DNA of 64,000 bases from Rhizobium sp. BK376. Its GTDB lineage: Bacteria > Pseudomonadota > Alphaproteobacteria > Rhizobiales > Rhizobiaceae. Where the stretch lies: contig NZ_SLZG01000001.1 of assembly GCF_004341625.1 (NCBI RefSeq), positions 1 to 64,000 of the forward strand, written 5' to 3'. Under the pieces are notes generated by a model. The model saw only the letters and a list, made by a program, of their open reading frames with translations, did not search any database and had not been told where the DNA came from. Numbering within the stretch: position 1 is the stretch's first letter; each line of letters starts with the position of its first letter. The position numbers were made by a program, and so were the translations under genes. This document shows positions 24,206 through 31,992 of this stretch, in pieces.

Positions 24206-24508
24206 TCATTCGGTGACAAAGGTGCTGGCGTGGATGGAACGTAGGGTACGTACGGCATCGTCGGGATGGCAACGAAACCACTCAGTCCTCCCGATGCGGA
24301 ACGAAGCCAGCAGACCGTGGACAACCTTCTCACCGAGGTTCTTATCGAAGACAGGCTCAACATGCGCAAAGGTAAATCTCCTGTATGGGTCACTGGTGTT
24401 GTAAGTACTCAAACGTTCCTTCGGTCGGAAAGTCTTCCCGATCTTACAGAGGTTTGGGTATAGCGGGTGCGTAAGGACGTACAGATAGTCGTCCTTTACT
24501 GTAGGCAT
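24206..24508 (-). CDS. T5orf172/MUG113-type (GIY-YIG-like) protein
   Basis: 100 aa beginning YLYVLTHPLYPNLCKIGKT then RPKERLSTYNTSDPYRRF, the pattern of the T5orf172 (Mug113) family, a GIY-YIG-like fold found in phage DNA-binding or nuclease proteins. A later EKVVHGLLASFRIGRTEWFR supplies the usual late helix and the WF motif. TAATG overlap with the DNA polymerase stop couples it to replication genes. Whether it cuts DNA is unknown. Confidence 0.75.
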   Translation of the reverse strand: MPTVKDDYLYVLTHPLYPNLCKIGKTFRPKERLSTYNTSDPYRRFTFAHVEPVFDKNLGEKVVHGLLASFRIGRTEWFRCHPDDAVRTLRSIHASTFVTE

Positions 24509-26526
24509 TAGTGGGTCTCACCCCAATTCTGCCCGATGTCGTAGTTGCCCTTGAGCGGGCACTTGAAGTTTAGTTGCTCACCGGCCTTGGCGATTGCGTT
24601 GGCCATGATGGTACCGAACTCGTCAGCCCGGTCTGGACGAACGGAGGCTTGGGTTTCATCGTGGATGTTCCCTACCCATTCATAGTCGACCAGCGGGACG
24701 AACCCTGCTTCCTGAAGTTCCCGGTCAGCGATGACCAAGGCCAGCTTCATGATGATTGCACCGGCAGACTGAAGCAGCGTGTTGAGTGCCGAGTGTGCCG
24801 ATCGGATCGGAACATAGCGACCATCGAGACCACGGAGCTTCCCTACTTTCGCCTTCTCTTTACACGCGTCGACCAGCTTCTTGAGCGCGGGAAACGCCTT
24901 CATCAGCTTGTTACGGGCAGCCCTACCAGCCGCCGCGATCTTCTCAGCGGACCCACGGACACCGAGGACGAACCCAAGGTTATAGTCACCCGAACCGTAG
25001 AGCATGGCATAAATCCACGTCTTGGCGGTATCGCGGGAACACCCAAGCGCCTTAGCGTTGAGCGTATGCATGTCCGTGCCGTCTTCCTTGCGGCCTTCGA
25101 GAATGGTCTTGATGTATGCGCCTTTGTCCCAACGGGCCATGTACCCGGCCAGACAGCGCAGTTCGAGGGCGTCGGCGTCACAGCCTACGAGGACCTGACC
25201 CTTGTTCGCGGTGAACAGAGCGCGGCACTCATGGCCCCACTTCACCTTCCCCGATGGCACCTGAGCCATGTTCGGTTTCTGGTGCGTCATGCGGCTGGTG
25301 ACCGTGCCCATGGTGTTTACGCGACCATGGATTCGACCGTTGCGGACAGCCTTAAGCCAAGCCTCCTTGCCTTCCGACAACATGCCGGTAAGCTTTGCGA
25401 TCTGAAGGTATTCGGTAAGGAGTGGGGCTGCCGGGTACTTCAGCTTACTGAGGACTTCATCGTCCACCTTAGGCTGACCATCGTTGGTGAACTCGGAAGG
25501 TCTCCACCCGTAGAGCTTCTGAAGGCGGTTCGCGATGTCCTGACGTGAGCCGGGGTTGAACGGCTTCATCTTGATCTTGGTGTACGGCGCTTCGGTCGAG
25601 TAGCTTTCCCGAACGGGACCGACGTAGGGCTTAAGCTCTTTGCCGGTGGCCTCGGAGAACCGACGTTCCGTGATGGTGACACCAAGGTCTTCGCGTTTGA
25701 CACGACGGTCTGCCGCTGGTGTGACTACGCCGTCTGGGCGGAACCACGGTGCGAAGATGCCAGCAAGCTTGTCTTCTATTTCAGCCTGGGCACCGCGCAA
25801 CATACCGTAGAGACGATAGGCAGCTTCCTCGTCAAAGGCCCAACCGTGAGCTTCCTGCCGGGAGATGATGCGTTGAACGTCGTGTTCGATCTGGACGCTT
25901 TGGAAGCTGAAGTCCTTCTTGCGCAGCTTACGAAGCAGAGCAAAGGTTACCTCAACGTCCTGACCGCAATAGTCCTGCATCTCTGGTGACCATCGGCCCC
26001 AGACGAAGTAGGTCAGCTCATCACCCTTGAGACCAAGGGCACGACCTTCCTTTTCCTTCTCCTTACCGTAGTCGCCTTTCCAGTGACCAAGGCGGTAGCC
26101 CCAGCTTTCCAGATTGTGGCGACCGTACAACTGCGGCGGTATCCACTCGCGCTTCTTGGCTTGCAAGAAGTCTGCATCCTTCATGTCGGGGTAGAAGTGC
26201 CTAGACATGATGATGGTGTCGAGAACGATGCCCGATGGCTTGAACCACGGGTAAATCTTCTGAAGCGCCGGGATGTCGAAGGTTTGGATGTTGTGACCGC
26301 AGATGACCGCAGCATCCATAAGTGCCCGAACGCCAACCGCGATAGGCAAAGCACCGGGATAGTCGTTGTCAGTGAAGTGTTGAGACTGACCGGTCAGTGT
26401 ACTCTTGATGACCAAGGAATGAACCACGGTCATCTCTGGTATCAGCCCGTCACTCTCAATATCGAAGACGAGTTGTTCAAGCTCATCTATAGGTCTACCG
26501 TTTATCTTCCAGCAGAAGTCGGAGAT
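24508..26526 (-). CDS. Family A DNA polymerase (T7 gp5-like), start codon non-canonical
   Basis: Replicative polymerase of about 672 aa (T7 gp5 is 704). 3'-5' exonuclease: VFDIESDGL (motif I), CGHNIQTFDIPAL, DYCGQDVEVTFALL. Polymerase: GCDADALELRCLAGYMA (motif A), DTAKTWIYAMLYGSGDY (motif B, Lys and Tyr), GNIHDETQ (motif C). The first canonical start is ATG at 26433, which would cut off the DIE exonuclease residues. In frame upstream there is no ATG, GTG or TTG before a stop. AAGGAG is followed five bases later by ATC at 26526, and ATA at 26490 is another option. ATC is preferred for its ribosome site. Confidence 0.93.
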   Translation of the reverse strand: MSDFCWKINGRPIDELEQLVFDIESDGLIPEMTVVHSLVIKSTLTGQSQHFTDNDYPGALPIAVGVRALMDAAVICGHNIQTFDIPALQKIYPWFKPSGIVLDTIIMSRHFYPDMKDADFLQAKKREWIPPQLYGRHNLESWGYRLGHWKGDYGKEKEKEGRALGLKGDELTYFVWGRWSPEMQDYCGQDVEVTFALLRKLRKKDFSFQSVQIEHDVQRIISRQEAHGWAFDEEAAYRLYGMLRGAQAEIEDKLAGIFAPWFRPDGVVTPAADRRVKREDLGVTITERRFSEATGKELKPYVGPVRESYSTEAPYTKIKMKPFNPGSRQDIANRLQKLYGWRPSEFTNDGQPKVDDEVLSKLKYPAAPLLTEYLQIAKLTGMLSEGKEAWLKAVRNGRIHGRVNTMGTVTSRMTHQKPNMAQVPSGKVKWGHECRALFTANKGQVLVGCDADALELRCLAGYMARWDKGAYIKTILEGRKEDGTDMHTLNAKALGCSRDTAKTWIYAMLYGSGDYNLGFVLGVRGSAEKIAAAGRAARNKLMKAFPALKKLVDACKEKAKVGKLRGLDGRYVPIRSAHSALNTLLQSAGAIIMKLALVIADRELQEAGFVPLVDYEWVGNIHDETQASVRPDRADEFGTIMANAIAKAGEQLNFKCPLKGNYDIGQNWGETH

Positions 26527-26672
26527 GATAACTCCTTCAGGGCAGCGGCAAGTTCACCCGCTCCTCCGATGGTGAGCGTGATGGTAGCCTTGTTAAAAAT
26601 CATGGTGATCCGGTCCCCCGCCCGTTTGATCTTCACGGACGAGGGTATGTTGTCGTTGGTGTGCTGGTGCAT
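26502..26672 (-). CDS. Small basic protein between primase-helicase and DNA polymerase
   Basis: 56 codons, MHQHTNDNIPSSVKIKRAGD then RITMIFNKATITLTIGGAGE and a helical end. Its ATG overlaps the primase stop (TGATG), and its 3' end overlaps the AAGGAG site and ATC start proposed for the DNA polymerase. Two beta strands and a helix suggest a small folded domain. No family recognised. Translation through it may control polymerase initiation. Confidence 0.6.
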   Translation of the reverse strand: MHQHTNDNIPSSVKIKRAGDRITMIFNKATITLTIGGAGELAAALKELSSPTSAGR

Positions 26673-28372
26673 CAGAAGGGGCAGTCTTCCATGTCGGTTT
26701 CGTCTTCGAAGGTTGATGTCCCTCGGTTGCTCTTCTCGCCCTTATCTGCGAACGGATCGGACATCAGCTCATAGAGGCGACCTGTCTTGCGGTCGTACCA
26801 AAGCCAACCAGCGATACCTGTCTCGCCTGTCCAGCGACACTTCAGTACCCTTAGGGTTGTGATGGTGTTGAGCGGGATGATCTTACCGTCGATCTCGATC
26901 TCACCATCTGCTTGCTGGTTTCGCTCTGCACCAATGATGGTGTGCGAAAGCTGCCCGATGGAATGAGACCCACGGAGCTGGGCCATAGAAACCTCAGCAC
27001 CCTGTTCATGACCCTTGTCACCGGATGGTCTCTTAAGGTGCGTCACGAGAAAAATCGTGATGTCACATTCGAGCGCCAAGGTGGCCAAGGCTGTCATGAT
27101 GAAGTCGATGTTCCGCCGTTCGTCGCCTTCTTCCTGTCCCGATACGACAATGGAGAGATGGTCCAAGAAGATGCGTTTGCAGCCACAACCTTTGGCGAGA
27201 TACCGGATCTTAGCCAGTAGGTTATCAGAGCTAGTTGAACCAAAGTGGTCGTAGAGGAACACCCTTCCACTACCAACAGTCTCCTCATAAGCCCTCCGTC
27301 GTTCCTCTGCACTAGCGAGTTCTTTGTCAAGGTGGAGAGGTTTGGACAAACGAACGCCTATGAGACCACGGGCTGTACGCTTGATCGGTTCCTCTAGCAT
27401 AAGGATACCAAGGTTCTCCTCGGTGGTCCTAAGCAGATGGTCGACATACTCACGGATGAGCGACGACTTACCCATGCCGGAACCAGAGGTCAGCGTCACG
27501 ACTTCCCCGGTGCGGACACCAAGGGTCATCTCGTTTAGCTTCTGGTGCGGCAGGGTGACGTGATCGTTGTCGTCGTCTTCCTCCATCAGGTCCCATAGGT
27601 CAGCACCGTCAACGATGCCGTCAGGACGGAGAACCTTAGCTGACCATAGGCAATCAATGAGTTCCCTCACCTCACCGTGCATCAGCATTTCGTTGGCGTC
27701 TTTGCGCGGGAGGATCGCCGTCTTGCACTTACCCGGTTCGAATAGCTGGACGCATTTGTCTACAGCTTCCCGCCCCGGCTCATCCATATCGAAACAAAGG
27801 ATGACTTCCTCAAACGTGTTGATCCATTCGAGGTTCTTCTTGATTGCACCAACGGCACCATTGGCACCCGTGGGTAGCGAGACGACTGGCCACTTGTGAC
27901 CCTGCGCCTTGCTGATGCTGATAGCGTCGATCTCGCCTTCGGTGATGATGAGCTTCTTACCGCCGTCTCGCCACAGGTGCATCCCGTAGAGACCGGCGTT
28001 CTTGGTGTCACCGAGGAAGACGAAGTCCTTACCAGCGGTGCGTACCTTCTGCGCTATGATGCGCTGGTTGGTGTCGCGGTAGTTGAAGATACGGACAGCT
28101 TTGCCGCCCATCTCGGATCGCGTGAAGCCCCACTTGGTAGAACTCTCAAGGTCGATCTTACGGCTAGCCCAATCGTTCGGCTCACCAATAGGTAAAAGTC
28201 CCTTCGCTTTCGGCGCGGATACTTCAGTCTCTTCCAATGTTCCTCCGTCGCCTTTTTCGAAATAGCCACACCCAAAGCAATGTCCATGCCCGTCACTGTA
28301 CCGCCCCAAGTTGTTCGATGAACCGCACTTGGGACAGCTCTCGTGTCGGACAAATTCACTTTCAGTTTCCAC
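26672..28372 (-). CDS. Bifunctional primase-helicase (T7 gp4-like)
   Basis: 566 aa, the same as T7 gp4A. Zinc-binding domain at residues 13-37 (CPKCG...CFGCGY), TOPRIM primase with LIITEGEIDAISISKAQG and VILCFDMDEPG, linker, then RecA-like hexameric helicase with Walker A LTSGSGMGKSSLIREYV near residue 300 and IFLDHLSIVV Walker B. The acidic tail ends EDCPF; T7 gp4 has a similar acidic, Phe-ending tail that docks polymerase. GTG start six bases after the preceding stop, in the same frame, without a clear ribosome site. Confidence 0.96.
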   Translation of the reverse strand: METESEFVRHESCPKCGSSNNLGRYSDGHGHCFGCGYFEKGDGGTLEETEVSAPKAKGLLPIGEPNDWASRKIDLESSTKWGFTRSEMGGKAVRIFNYRDTNQRIIAQKVRTAGKDFVFLGDTKNAGLYGMHLWRDGGKKLIITEGEIDAISISKAQGHKWPVVSLPTGANGAVGAIKKNLEWINTFEEVILCFDMDEPGREAVDKCVQLFEPGKCKTAILPRKDANEMLMHGEVRELIDCLWSAKVLRPDGIVDGADLWDLMEEDDDNDHVTLPHQKLNEMTLGVRTGEVVTLTSGSGMGKSSLIREYVDHLLRTTEENLGILMLEEPIKRTARGLIGVRLSKPLHLDKELASAEERRRAYEETVGSGRVFLYDHFGSTSSDNLLAKIRYLAKGCGCKRIFLDHLSIVVSGQEEGDERRNIDFIMTALATLALECDITIFLVTHLKRPSGDKGHEQGAEVSMAQLRGSHSIGQLSHTIIGAERNQQADGEIEIDGKIIPLNTITTLRVLKCRWTGETGIAGWLWYDRKTGRLYELMSDPFADKGEKSNRGTSTFEDETDMEDCPF

Positions 28373-28375
28373 TGG

Positions 28376-28648
28376 TTATTCTGGGGAGGTCACGTAGATT
28401 GTTCGCGTTACTTCGCGTGGCCATACCTGCTGGATAGCTACATCTTCGACGCCTTGGTCCTGATACTCGGTAGCGCCACGAGACCACGAGATTTCCCAAA
28501 AGGTACCGTCACGCTTGTCCCGATAGACAGCCTCGTAGAACTTGGACCACCGGCTATCACCAGTGATCTCAGCAGGTTGGACGTTTTCGTAATGGTCGCC
28601 TTCGAGGTCATCACAGATGAGGAGCTGGGCATCCTTTTCGGTGATCAA
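28376..28648 (-). CDS. Unknown class II protein
   Basis: 90 aa starting (TTG) ITEKDAQLLICDDLEGDHYE and rich in aromatic and acidic residues (FWEISWSRGATEYQDQG). Its TTG overlaps the preceding TGA (TTGA), as at 34783 and 34496, so coupling is likely. No named domain. The Trp/Tyr-rich strands suggest a small beta domain. It immediately precedes primase-helicase. Confidence 0.6.
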   Translation of the reverse strand: MITEKDAQLLICDDLEGDHYENVQPAEITGDSRWSKFYEAVYRDKRDGTFWEISWSRGATEYQDQGVEDVAIQQVWPREVTRTIYVTSPE

Positions 28649-28899
28649 ACGTCGACCCTCGCGATGACACCGTTGTAGGTCCAGTAGTAGACCGTGGTCC
28701 CGTCAAGGCGACCGCGATGCAAATTGAAGGTCACCTTGTCGACGTAGGATTGCTCCCAATCTATGGGTGCGTTGCGGTACATTGCCCGGTAGTCGGGTTC
28801 GCGCATGACATGAACAACTTCATGAGGGCGAGTGTGCGGTCCAGCCTTCGGTAGACGACTGGCAAGTTCGGTCAGTTCAGCTTGGGAGATAGGTCTCAA
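28645..28899 (-). CDS. Unknown class II protein
   Basis: 84 aa. TTG at 28899 was chosen because it overlaps a TGA in the TTGA style seen elsewhere and has AAGGA seven bases upstream; an in-frame ATG at 28965 lacks a ribosome site. Sequence RPISQAELTELASRLPKAG, then HEVVHVMREPDYRAMYRN and a C-terminal YYWTYNGVIARVDV. Unrecognised; probably a small phage-specific regulator or inhibitor. Confidence 0.55.
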   Translation of the reverse strand: MRPISQAELTELASRLPKAGPHTRPHEVVHVMREPDYRAMYRNAPIDWEQSYVDKVTFNLHRGRLDGTTVYYWTYNGVIARVDV

Positions 28900-28976
28900 A
28901 CAGGCATCCTTAAAACAGTGAGGGGAAACAGGGTGGCGAACAGAACGATCACCACCCAGAGACATGCGGTAAGGAT
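28896..28976 (-). CDS. Candidate 26-aa membrane peptide with ATC start
   Basis: Reading from ATC at 28976 gives a 26-codon, almost wholly hydrophobic peptide (LTACLWVVIVLFATLF then PLTVLRMPV) that ends in a TTGA overlap with the next gene. The ATC replaces ATG in a TAATC junction; TAATG junctions occur elsewhere in this phage (4098, 18564, 24508). No Shine-Dalgarno is evident. If ATC is not used, GTG at 28946-28943 would give a shorter peptide. T7-like phages carry many tiny membrane proteins, but this one is tentative. Confidence 0.35.
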   Translation of the reverse strand: MLTACLWVVIVLFATLFPLTVLRMPV

Positions 28977-29401
28977 TACGAGAGAAGCGCGTTGATGTTC
29001 GCAGCGACCTTCTGTGCCTGGGCGATCTCTGCCGTCGAGGCAGCCTTGGCGTCAGCAGCAGCGGCAACCACGGCTTCATGTTCGGCGTCGGCAGCGTCAT
29101 CCATGGCGTCGGCCTTGTTGCATGCAGCGATCGTCAGCTTGTCAGCCTTGGCTTCAGCAGCGACAACCAGTGCCCGTGCCTTGGCGTCAACAGCTTCGAA
29201 GTGTTCCTGCGACTTGTCGAAGGTGGCGTCACGCTTGACCTTGGAAGCCGCAACCTTGGCGTCGTGCTTCTCGATATGCGAGGTGTGATGGAGGACAACG
29301 GCGTCGAGCTTGGACACGGTGGACGTAAGTGCCTTAAGCGCACCTTCGGTCGACGGACGGACGAACAGAGCAGCGACGGAAGCGAGTACGGTCTTGATCA
29401 T
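28976..29401 (-). CDS. Alanine-rich coiled-coil protein, unknown
   Basis: 141 aa, over one third Ala, with a hydrophobic start (MIKTVLASVAALFV) and long amphipathic helices containing repeated KADKL/KADAM and EAVVAAAADAKAA units (residues 75-130). Likely a rod-like coiled coil, perhaps membrane-associated through its N-terminus. ATGA overlap with the endonuclease I stop. T7 has no clear equivalent here. Confidence 0.6.
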   Translation of the reverse strand: MIKTVLASVAALFVRPSTEGALKALTSTVSKLDAVVLHHTSHIEKHDAKVAASKVKRDATFDKSQEHFEAVDAKARALVVAAEAKADKLTIAACNKADAMDDAADAEHEAVVAAAADAKAASTAEIAQAQKVAANINALLS

Positions 29402-29817
29402 TGGATGCCTTTCGGTGGCTCATGTAGCCATGCTTTGGGGATTGATTTGTCTGCGTATTGGAAGCCGTGGGTCTCGCACCACATGCCGTAGGTCGTCTTG
29501 GACTGCTTCGAGATGCGCGTTCGGCTGCTGCTGAACACGAACCTGATGTCCAGTTCGGGATGCTGGGCTTTGACAAGCAGGTGCTTCTGCCTGTCCTCGG
29601 TGAGGAACCGGCCCTTCGTTTCAACGATGATCCCGTTTGCGAGCTTGAAGTCTGGTGTGTACTTGGCCTTGCGAGCAGGCTTCAGGTACTCGACTTTCAG
29701 TTGCTCATATTCGAAGCTGTGGCCAACTGCCCTCAGCTCATCGGCCACTTTGTCTTCCAGACCAGAGCGATACCCTTTGAGGATAGCGCCCTTGTCCAGA
29801 TTGCGTACGAATGCCAA
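29398..29817 (-). CDS. Endonuclease I, Holliday junction resolvase (T7 gp3-like)
   Basis: 139 aa (T7 gp3 149). The catalytic core YTPDFKLANGIIVETKGRF at residues 53-71 carries the PD-(D/E)xK Asp, Glu and Lys, and RSGLEDKVADELRAVGHSFEYE at the N-terminus gives the first Glu. QHPELDIRFVFSSSRTRISK is nearly the T7 sequence. It resolves branched DNA during replication and packaging and degrades host DNA. TTG start three bases after the SSB stop; ribosome site weak. Confidence 0.95.
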   Translation of the reverse strand: MAFVRNLDKGAILKGYRSGLEDKVADELRAVGHSFEYEQLKVEYLKPARKAKYTPDFKLANGIIVETKGRFLTEDRQKHLLVKAQHPELDIRFVFSSSRTRISKQSKTTYGMWCETHGFQYADKSIPKAWLHEPPKGIQ

Positions 29818-29820
29818 GGG

Positions 29821-30549
29821 TTAGAAGTCGTCGCTGCCTTCCGGTTCGTCACCGGAGGTATCGCCATCGGGTTCGTTCTGGTCGTCGGTGTCTTCTTCGG
29901 TGAAGCCGTCGCTACCATCGTAGCCACCTTCTTCCTCGGTGAAGCCCATGTCGGCAGCCGAGCGACCACCGGCAGAAACCAGTTCGATCACCTGAACACC
30001 TTCGAGAAGCAGGGAGACACCGAAGGCAGCCTGACCGGCAACCCAGAACGGAACAGCGCCACCAGAGACGCGAACCGTAGAACCGCCCCAGATTGCCGTA
30101 CCCTTCTTAAGCTTCTGAAGCCGAGCGTCGATGAGCTGCGGATACCGCTTCCAGTCCTTACCCTTGTCGGTCGTACCGGAGTGCTTCATCTTGAACTTGA
30201 GAAGGATCGTTCCGGTCTCTTCTTCCTGTTCGTCGTACTCGGTGGTGTAGAACTCCATCCGCTTCGGGGCTTCCATTCCGAGCTTCTTACGGGTGGCAAC
30301 CGGCAGGGCCTTGAACTTCTCGACAGCCTCAGCTTCCGAGACTTCCATAACCTTTTCGATCTTGGCGAGGAGTGCCGCGACCTGAGGGTCATCCTTGGTC
30401 AGGCGAACCTGAATGGAGAACGCACCACCTTCGATCGGATAGGCGTCGGTGCCGTAGTCCGGTGCAGCGAAGTCCAGCTTCGGGAAGACAGCCGGTGCCC
30501 GTGGGGTGGTGATCTTGACAGCTTCTACACGCTTCTTCTTGTCAGCCAT
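29821..30549 (-). CDS. Single-stranded DNA-binding protein (T7 gp2.5-like)
   Basis: 242 aa (T7 gp2.5 is 232). Basic N-terminus, OB-fold core with FSIQVRLTKDDPQVAALLAKI and KFKMKHSGTTDKGKDWKR like T7 gp2.5, and a very acidic C-terminus from about residue 205 (TEEDTDDQNEPDGD, ending SDDF). The terminal Phe after acidic residues is essential in T7 for contact with polymerase and helicase. ATG with AAGGAATATAC upstream. Confidence 0.93.
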   Translation of the reverse strand: MADKKKRVEAVKITTPRAPAVFPKLDFAAPDYGTDAYPIEGGAFSIQVRLTKDDPQVAALLAKIEKVMEVSEAEAVEKFKALPVATRKKLGMEAPKRMEFYTTEYDEQEEETGTILLKFKMKHSGTTDKGKDWKRYPQLIDARLQKLKKGTAIWGGSTVRVSGGAVPFWVAGQAAFGVSLLLEGVQVIELVSAGGRSAADMGFTEEEGGYDGSDGFTEEDTDDQNEPDGDTSGDEPEGSDDF

Positions 30550-30572
30550 GTATATTCCTTTGTGGGATTGTT

Positions 30573-30588
30573 GTTATAGTGGAGAGAT
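30573..30588 (-). promoter_or_regulatory. Possible weak phage promoter before SSB
   Basis: Minus strand ATCTCTCCACTATAAC in the short gap before SSB. It shares CTCCACTAT with the motif ahead of terL and CACTATA with T7. Confidence 0.35.
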
Positions 30589-30723
30589 TTACTTACGATA
30601 CTTCTTCTCTAGGGCCACCATGTCGTGACCCTCGATCTGAAGCTGGACCCAAAGGTCAACCGGGATTGGCTGACCGCGTTGCCAGAGGATGATGGCGTGG
30701 GCCATCGGTGGCGTTACGCTCAT
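30589..30723 (-). CDS. Small unknown protein before SSB
   Basis: 44 codons, MSVTPPMAHAIILWQRGQPI then PVDLWVQLQIEGHDMVALEK. ATG overlaps the preceding stop (ATGA). One compact helix pair is plausible; no family recognised. Too short for routine gene callers but its junction matches the coupling style of its neighbours. Confidence 0.55.
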   Translation of the reverse strand: MSVTPPMAHAIILWQRGQPIPVDLWVQLQIEGHDMVALEKKYRK

Positions 30724-31382
30724 GCGTACTGACCAAGGTTGACCTTGTAGCCCTCGGTGGTCTTTTCGAGACCGAGAACCTTCACGCCGCTGAGACCGGG
30801 CAACATACCAGTGATATGCTTGGCGATTGCCGCGTGGACCTGTGTGGCCGTGAGTTCGGCAAACAGCATCGGCTTCTTGGCAACGGGTCCAGCCAGGGCG
30901 GCGATGGTTGCAGCACGGGCGACACCGGCAGCCTTACGGTTGGCCTTGTTCAACTTGCGCTGTTCACGGGCCTGTTCGATGGAGTTCGAGGTGGCACGGT
31001 CTACGCGGCTTGCATAGCTGTTGACCGTTCGGCCTTCGTCGTTGACAAAGTATACGAGCTGGAACTTTCCGTCACCGTCTGCCGAAGTTGTGGCCAAGGT
31101 GTACGTACGTCCACGGGTTACGTCCCTAACGTTCCAATAGTCGGACCACTGGCTGTCCTTGATGACAACCTTGTCGCCAACCTTGAAGGTGTCAGCCGAT
31201 GCCACCAGTTTGAAGCGCCATGCGAACGGAGCCGAGCGGCAGCCCTTGTCGTCCTTCACGGCCACGCATGTGCCGGTCTGGTCTTCCTGAACCGTGTACT
31301 CCTTGCCGATGGTGAGGGGGTATCCAACCATGTCGCTGGCGTCGGAGAGTACAACACGGTCGTTCTTCTTGAAGTTCGTCAA
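30720..31382 (-). CDS. Unknown protein with two SH3-like segments
   Basis: 220 aa. Two KOW/SH3-like strands occur early (FKKNDRVVLSDASD at residue 4 and FKVGDKVVIKDSQWSDYWNV at 66), then a basic helical region (EQARE...NRKAAGVAR) and a folded C-terminus. Such small barrels often bind nucleic acid or RNA polymerase, but no specific family is recognised. ATGA overlap with the upstream gene. Present in the class II region between RNA polymerase and SSB, where T7 encodes host RNA polymerase inhibitor gp2. Confidence 0.55.
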   Translation of the reverse strand: MTNFKKNDRVVLSDASDMVGYPLTIGKEYTVQEDQTGTCVAVKDDKGCRSAPFAWRFKLVASADTFKVGDKVVIKDSQWSDYWNVRDVTRGRTYTLATTSADGDGKFQLVYFVNDEGRTVNSYASRVDRATSNSIEQAREQRKLNKANRKAAGVARAATIAALAGPVAKKPMLFAELTATQVHAAIAKHITGMLPGLSGVKVLGLEKTTEGYKVNLGQYA

Positions 31383-31651
31383 ATCAGTTCTCCTTGGATG
31401 TAGTCTTGGATTGCGGTGAACTCAGCGCGTTTGCCGTCCTGTCCCGCGATGAGGTTCTTGGTGGCCGTGAAGACTTCCTGAGGAGGAATGTCCAAAGCTT
31501 CGCTCAATTCGAGGAAGACAGCCGCTGCGCCCATGACCTGAATTTCAGGCGTGTAATCCTGAAGGCCGTTGAGCGTCATCATTACCGCCGCCGCAACTTC
31601 GCGAGGACGGGCCATATTGATCTTGTCTTTGTTCAGCCTAAGCCGGGGCAT
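31379..31651 (-). CDS. Unknown helical class II protein
   Basis: 90 aa with AAGGGA upstream of ATG 31651. Sequence is helical (VAAAVMMTLNGLQDYTPEIQ, VFLELSEALDIPPQEVFTA) and reads like a small phage-encoded regulator of the kind seen near SSB in T7-like phages. No named family. It overlaps the following gene in ATGA and the tiny membrane ORF upstream by 14 bp. Confidence 0.6.
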   Translation of the reverse strand: MPRLRLNKDKINMARPREVAAAVMMTLNGLQDYTPEIQVMGAAAVFLELSEALDIPPQEVFTATKNLIAGQDGKRAEFTAIQDYIQGELI

Positions 31652-31730
31652 GGGGTCCCTTTGGATAGAAGATGGAGATTGTGAGGAGCGCGATCAGAAT
31701 AATGTCGAGCGCAACATCGGCGTTCGTCAT
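31638..31730 (-). CDS. Tiny membrane protein (30 aa)
   Basis: MTNADVALDIILIALLTISI then FYPKGPHAPA: one membrane helix with a Pro-rich tail. Its ATG overlaps the upstream stop (ATGA) and its end overlaps the next gene, the standard layout here. Function unknown. Confidence 0.5.
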   Translation of the reverse strand: MTNADVALDIILIALLTISIFYPKGPHAPA

Positions 31731-31930
31731 GCAGCCACCGGCTTGCGGAACTGCTTGTTGACGATCATTGCCTCGCGGGAGAAGTAACGCTGAGACTTCA
31801 GCCCTTCGATTAGGGTACGACGAGCTTCATACTTCTCGTCCTTGCTGAGCGTGTTCAGGTCGATCACCGTAGAACCAACGGTAAGACTGTTGTGGTTCGC
31901 GCCGAACCTTAGTGTAACCTTAGGTGTCAT
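31727..31930 (-). CDS. First class II protein after RNA polymerase, unknown
   Basis: 67 aa from ATG 31930 with AAAGGA seven bases upstream; directly downstream of the TTGCCCACTAGC promoter motif. Sequence: strand-rich start (TPKVTLRFGANHNSLTVGST) and basic helical end (EARRTLIEGLKSQRYFSREA). No family recognised. Position suggests an early takeover function such as the T7 gp1.1-gp2 group, but this is only positional. Confidence 0.6.
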   Translation of the reverse strand: MTPKVTLRFGANHNSLTVGSTVIDLNTLSKDEKYEARRTLIEGLKSQRYFSREAMIVNKQFRKPVAA

Positions 31931-31960
31931 AAGTTTTCCTTTGGTTGGAAATTCGAAATT

Positions 31961-31978
31961 GCTAGTGGGCAACCAATT
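31961..31978 (-). promoter_or_regulatory. Phage promoter at the start of class II genes
   Basis: Minus strand CAATTGGTTGCCCACTAGC lies in the short gap between RNA polymerase and the first class II gene. The core is identical to the copies at 337-351 and 23138-23152. Confidence 0.75.
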
Positions 31979-31992
31979 GTGTCCACCAGTGT

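Noticed and set aside
28645..29100. 151-codon version of the unknown gene starting at 29100
   Set aside because: Its first 45 codons lie in the wrong frame of the Ala-rich coiled-coil gene; starts at 28899 or 28965 fit better.
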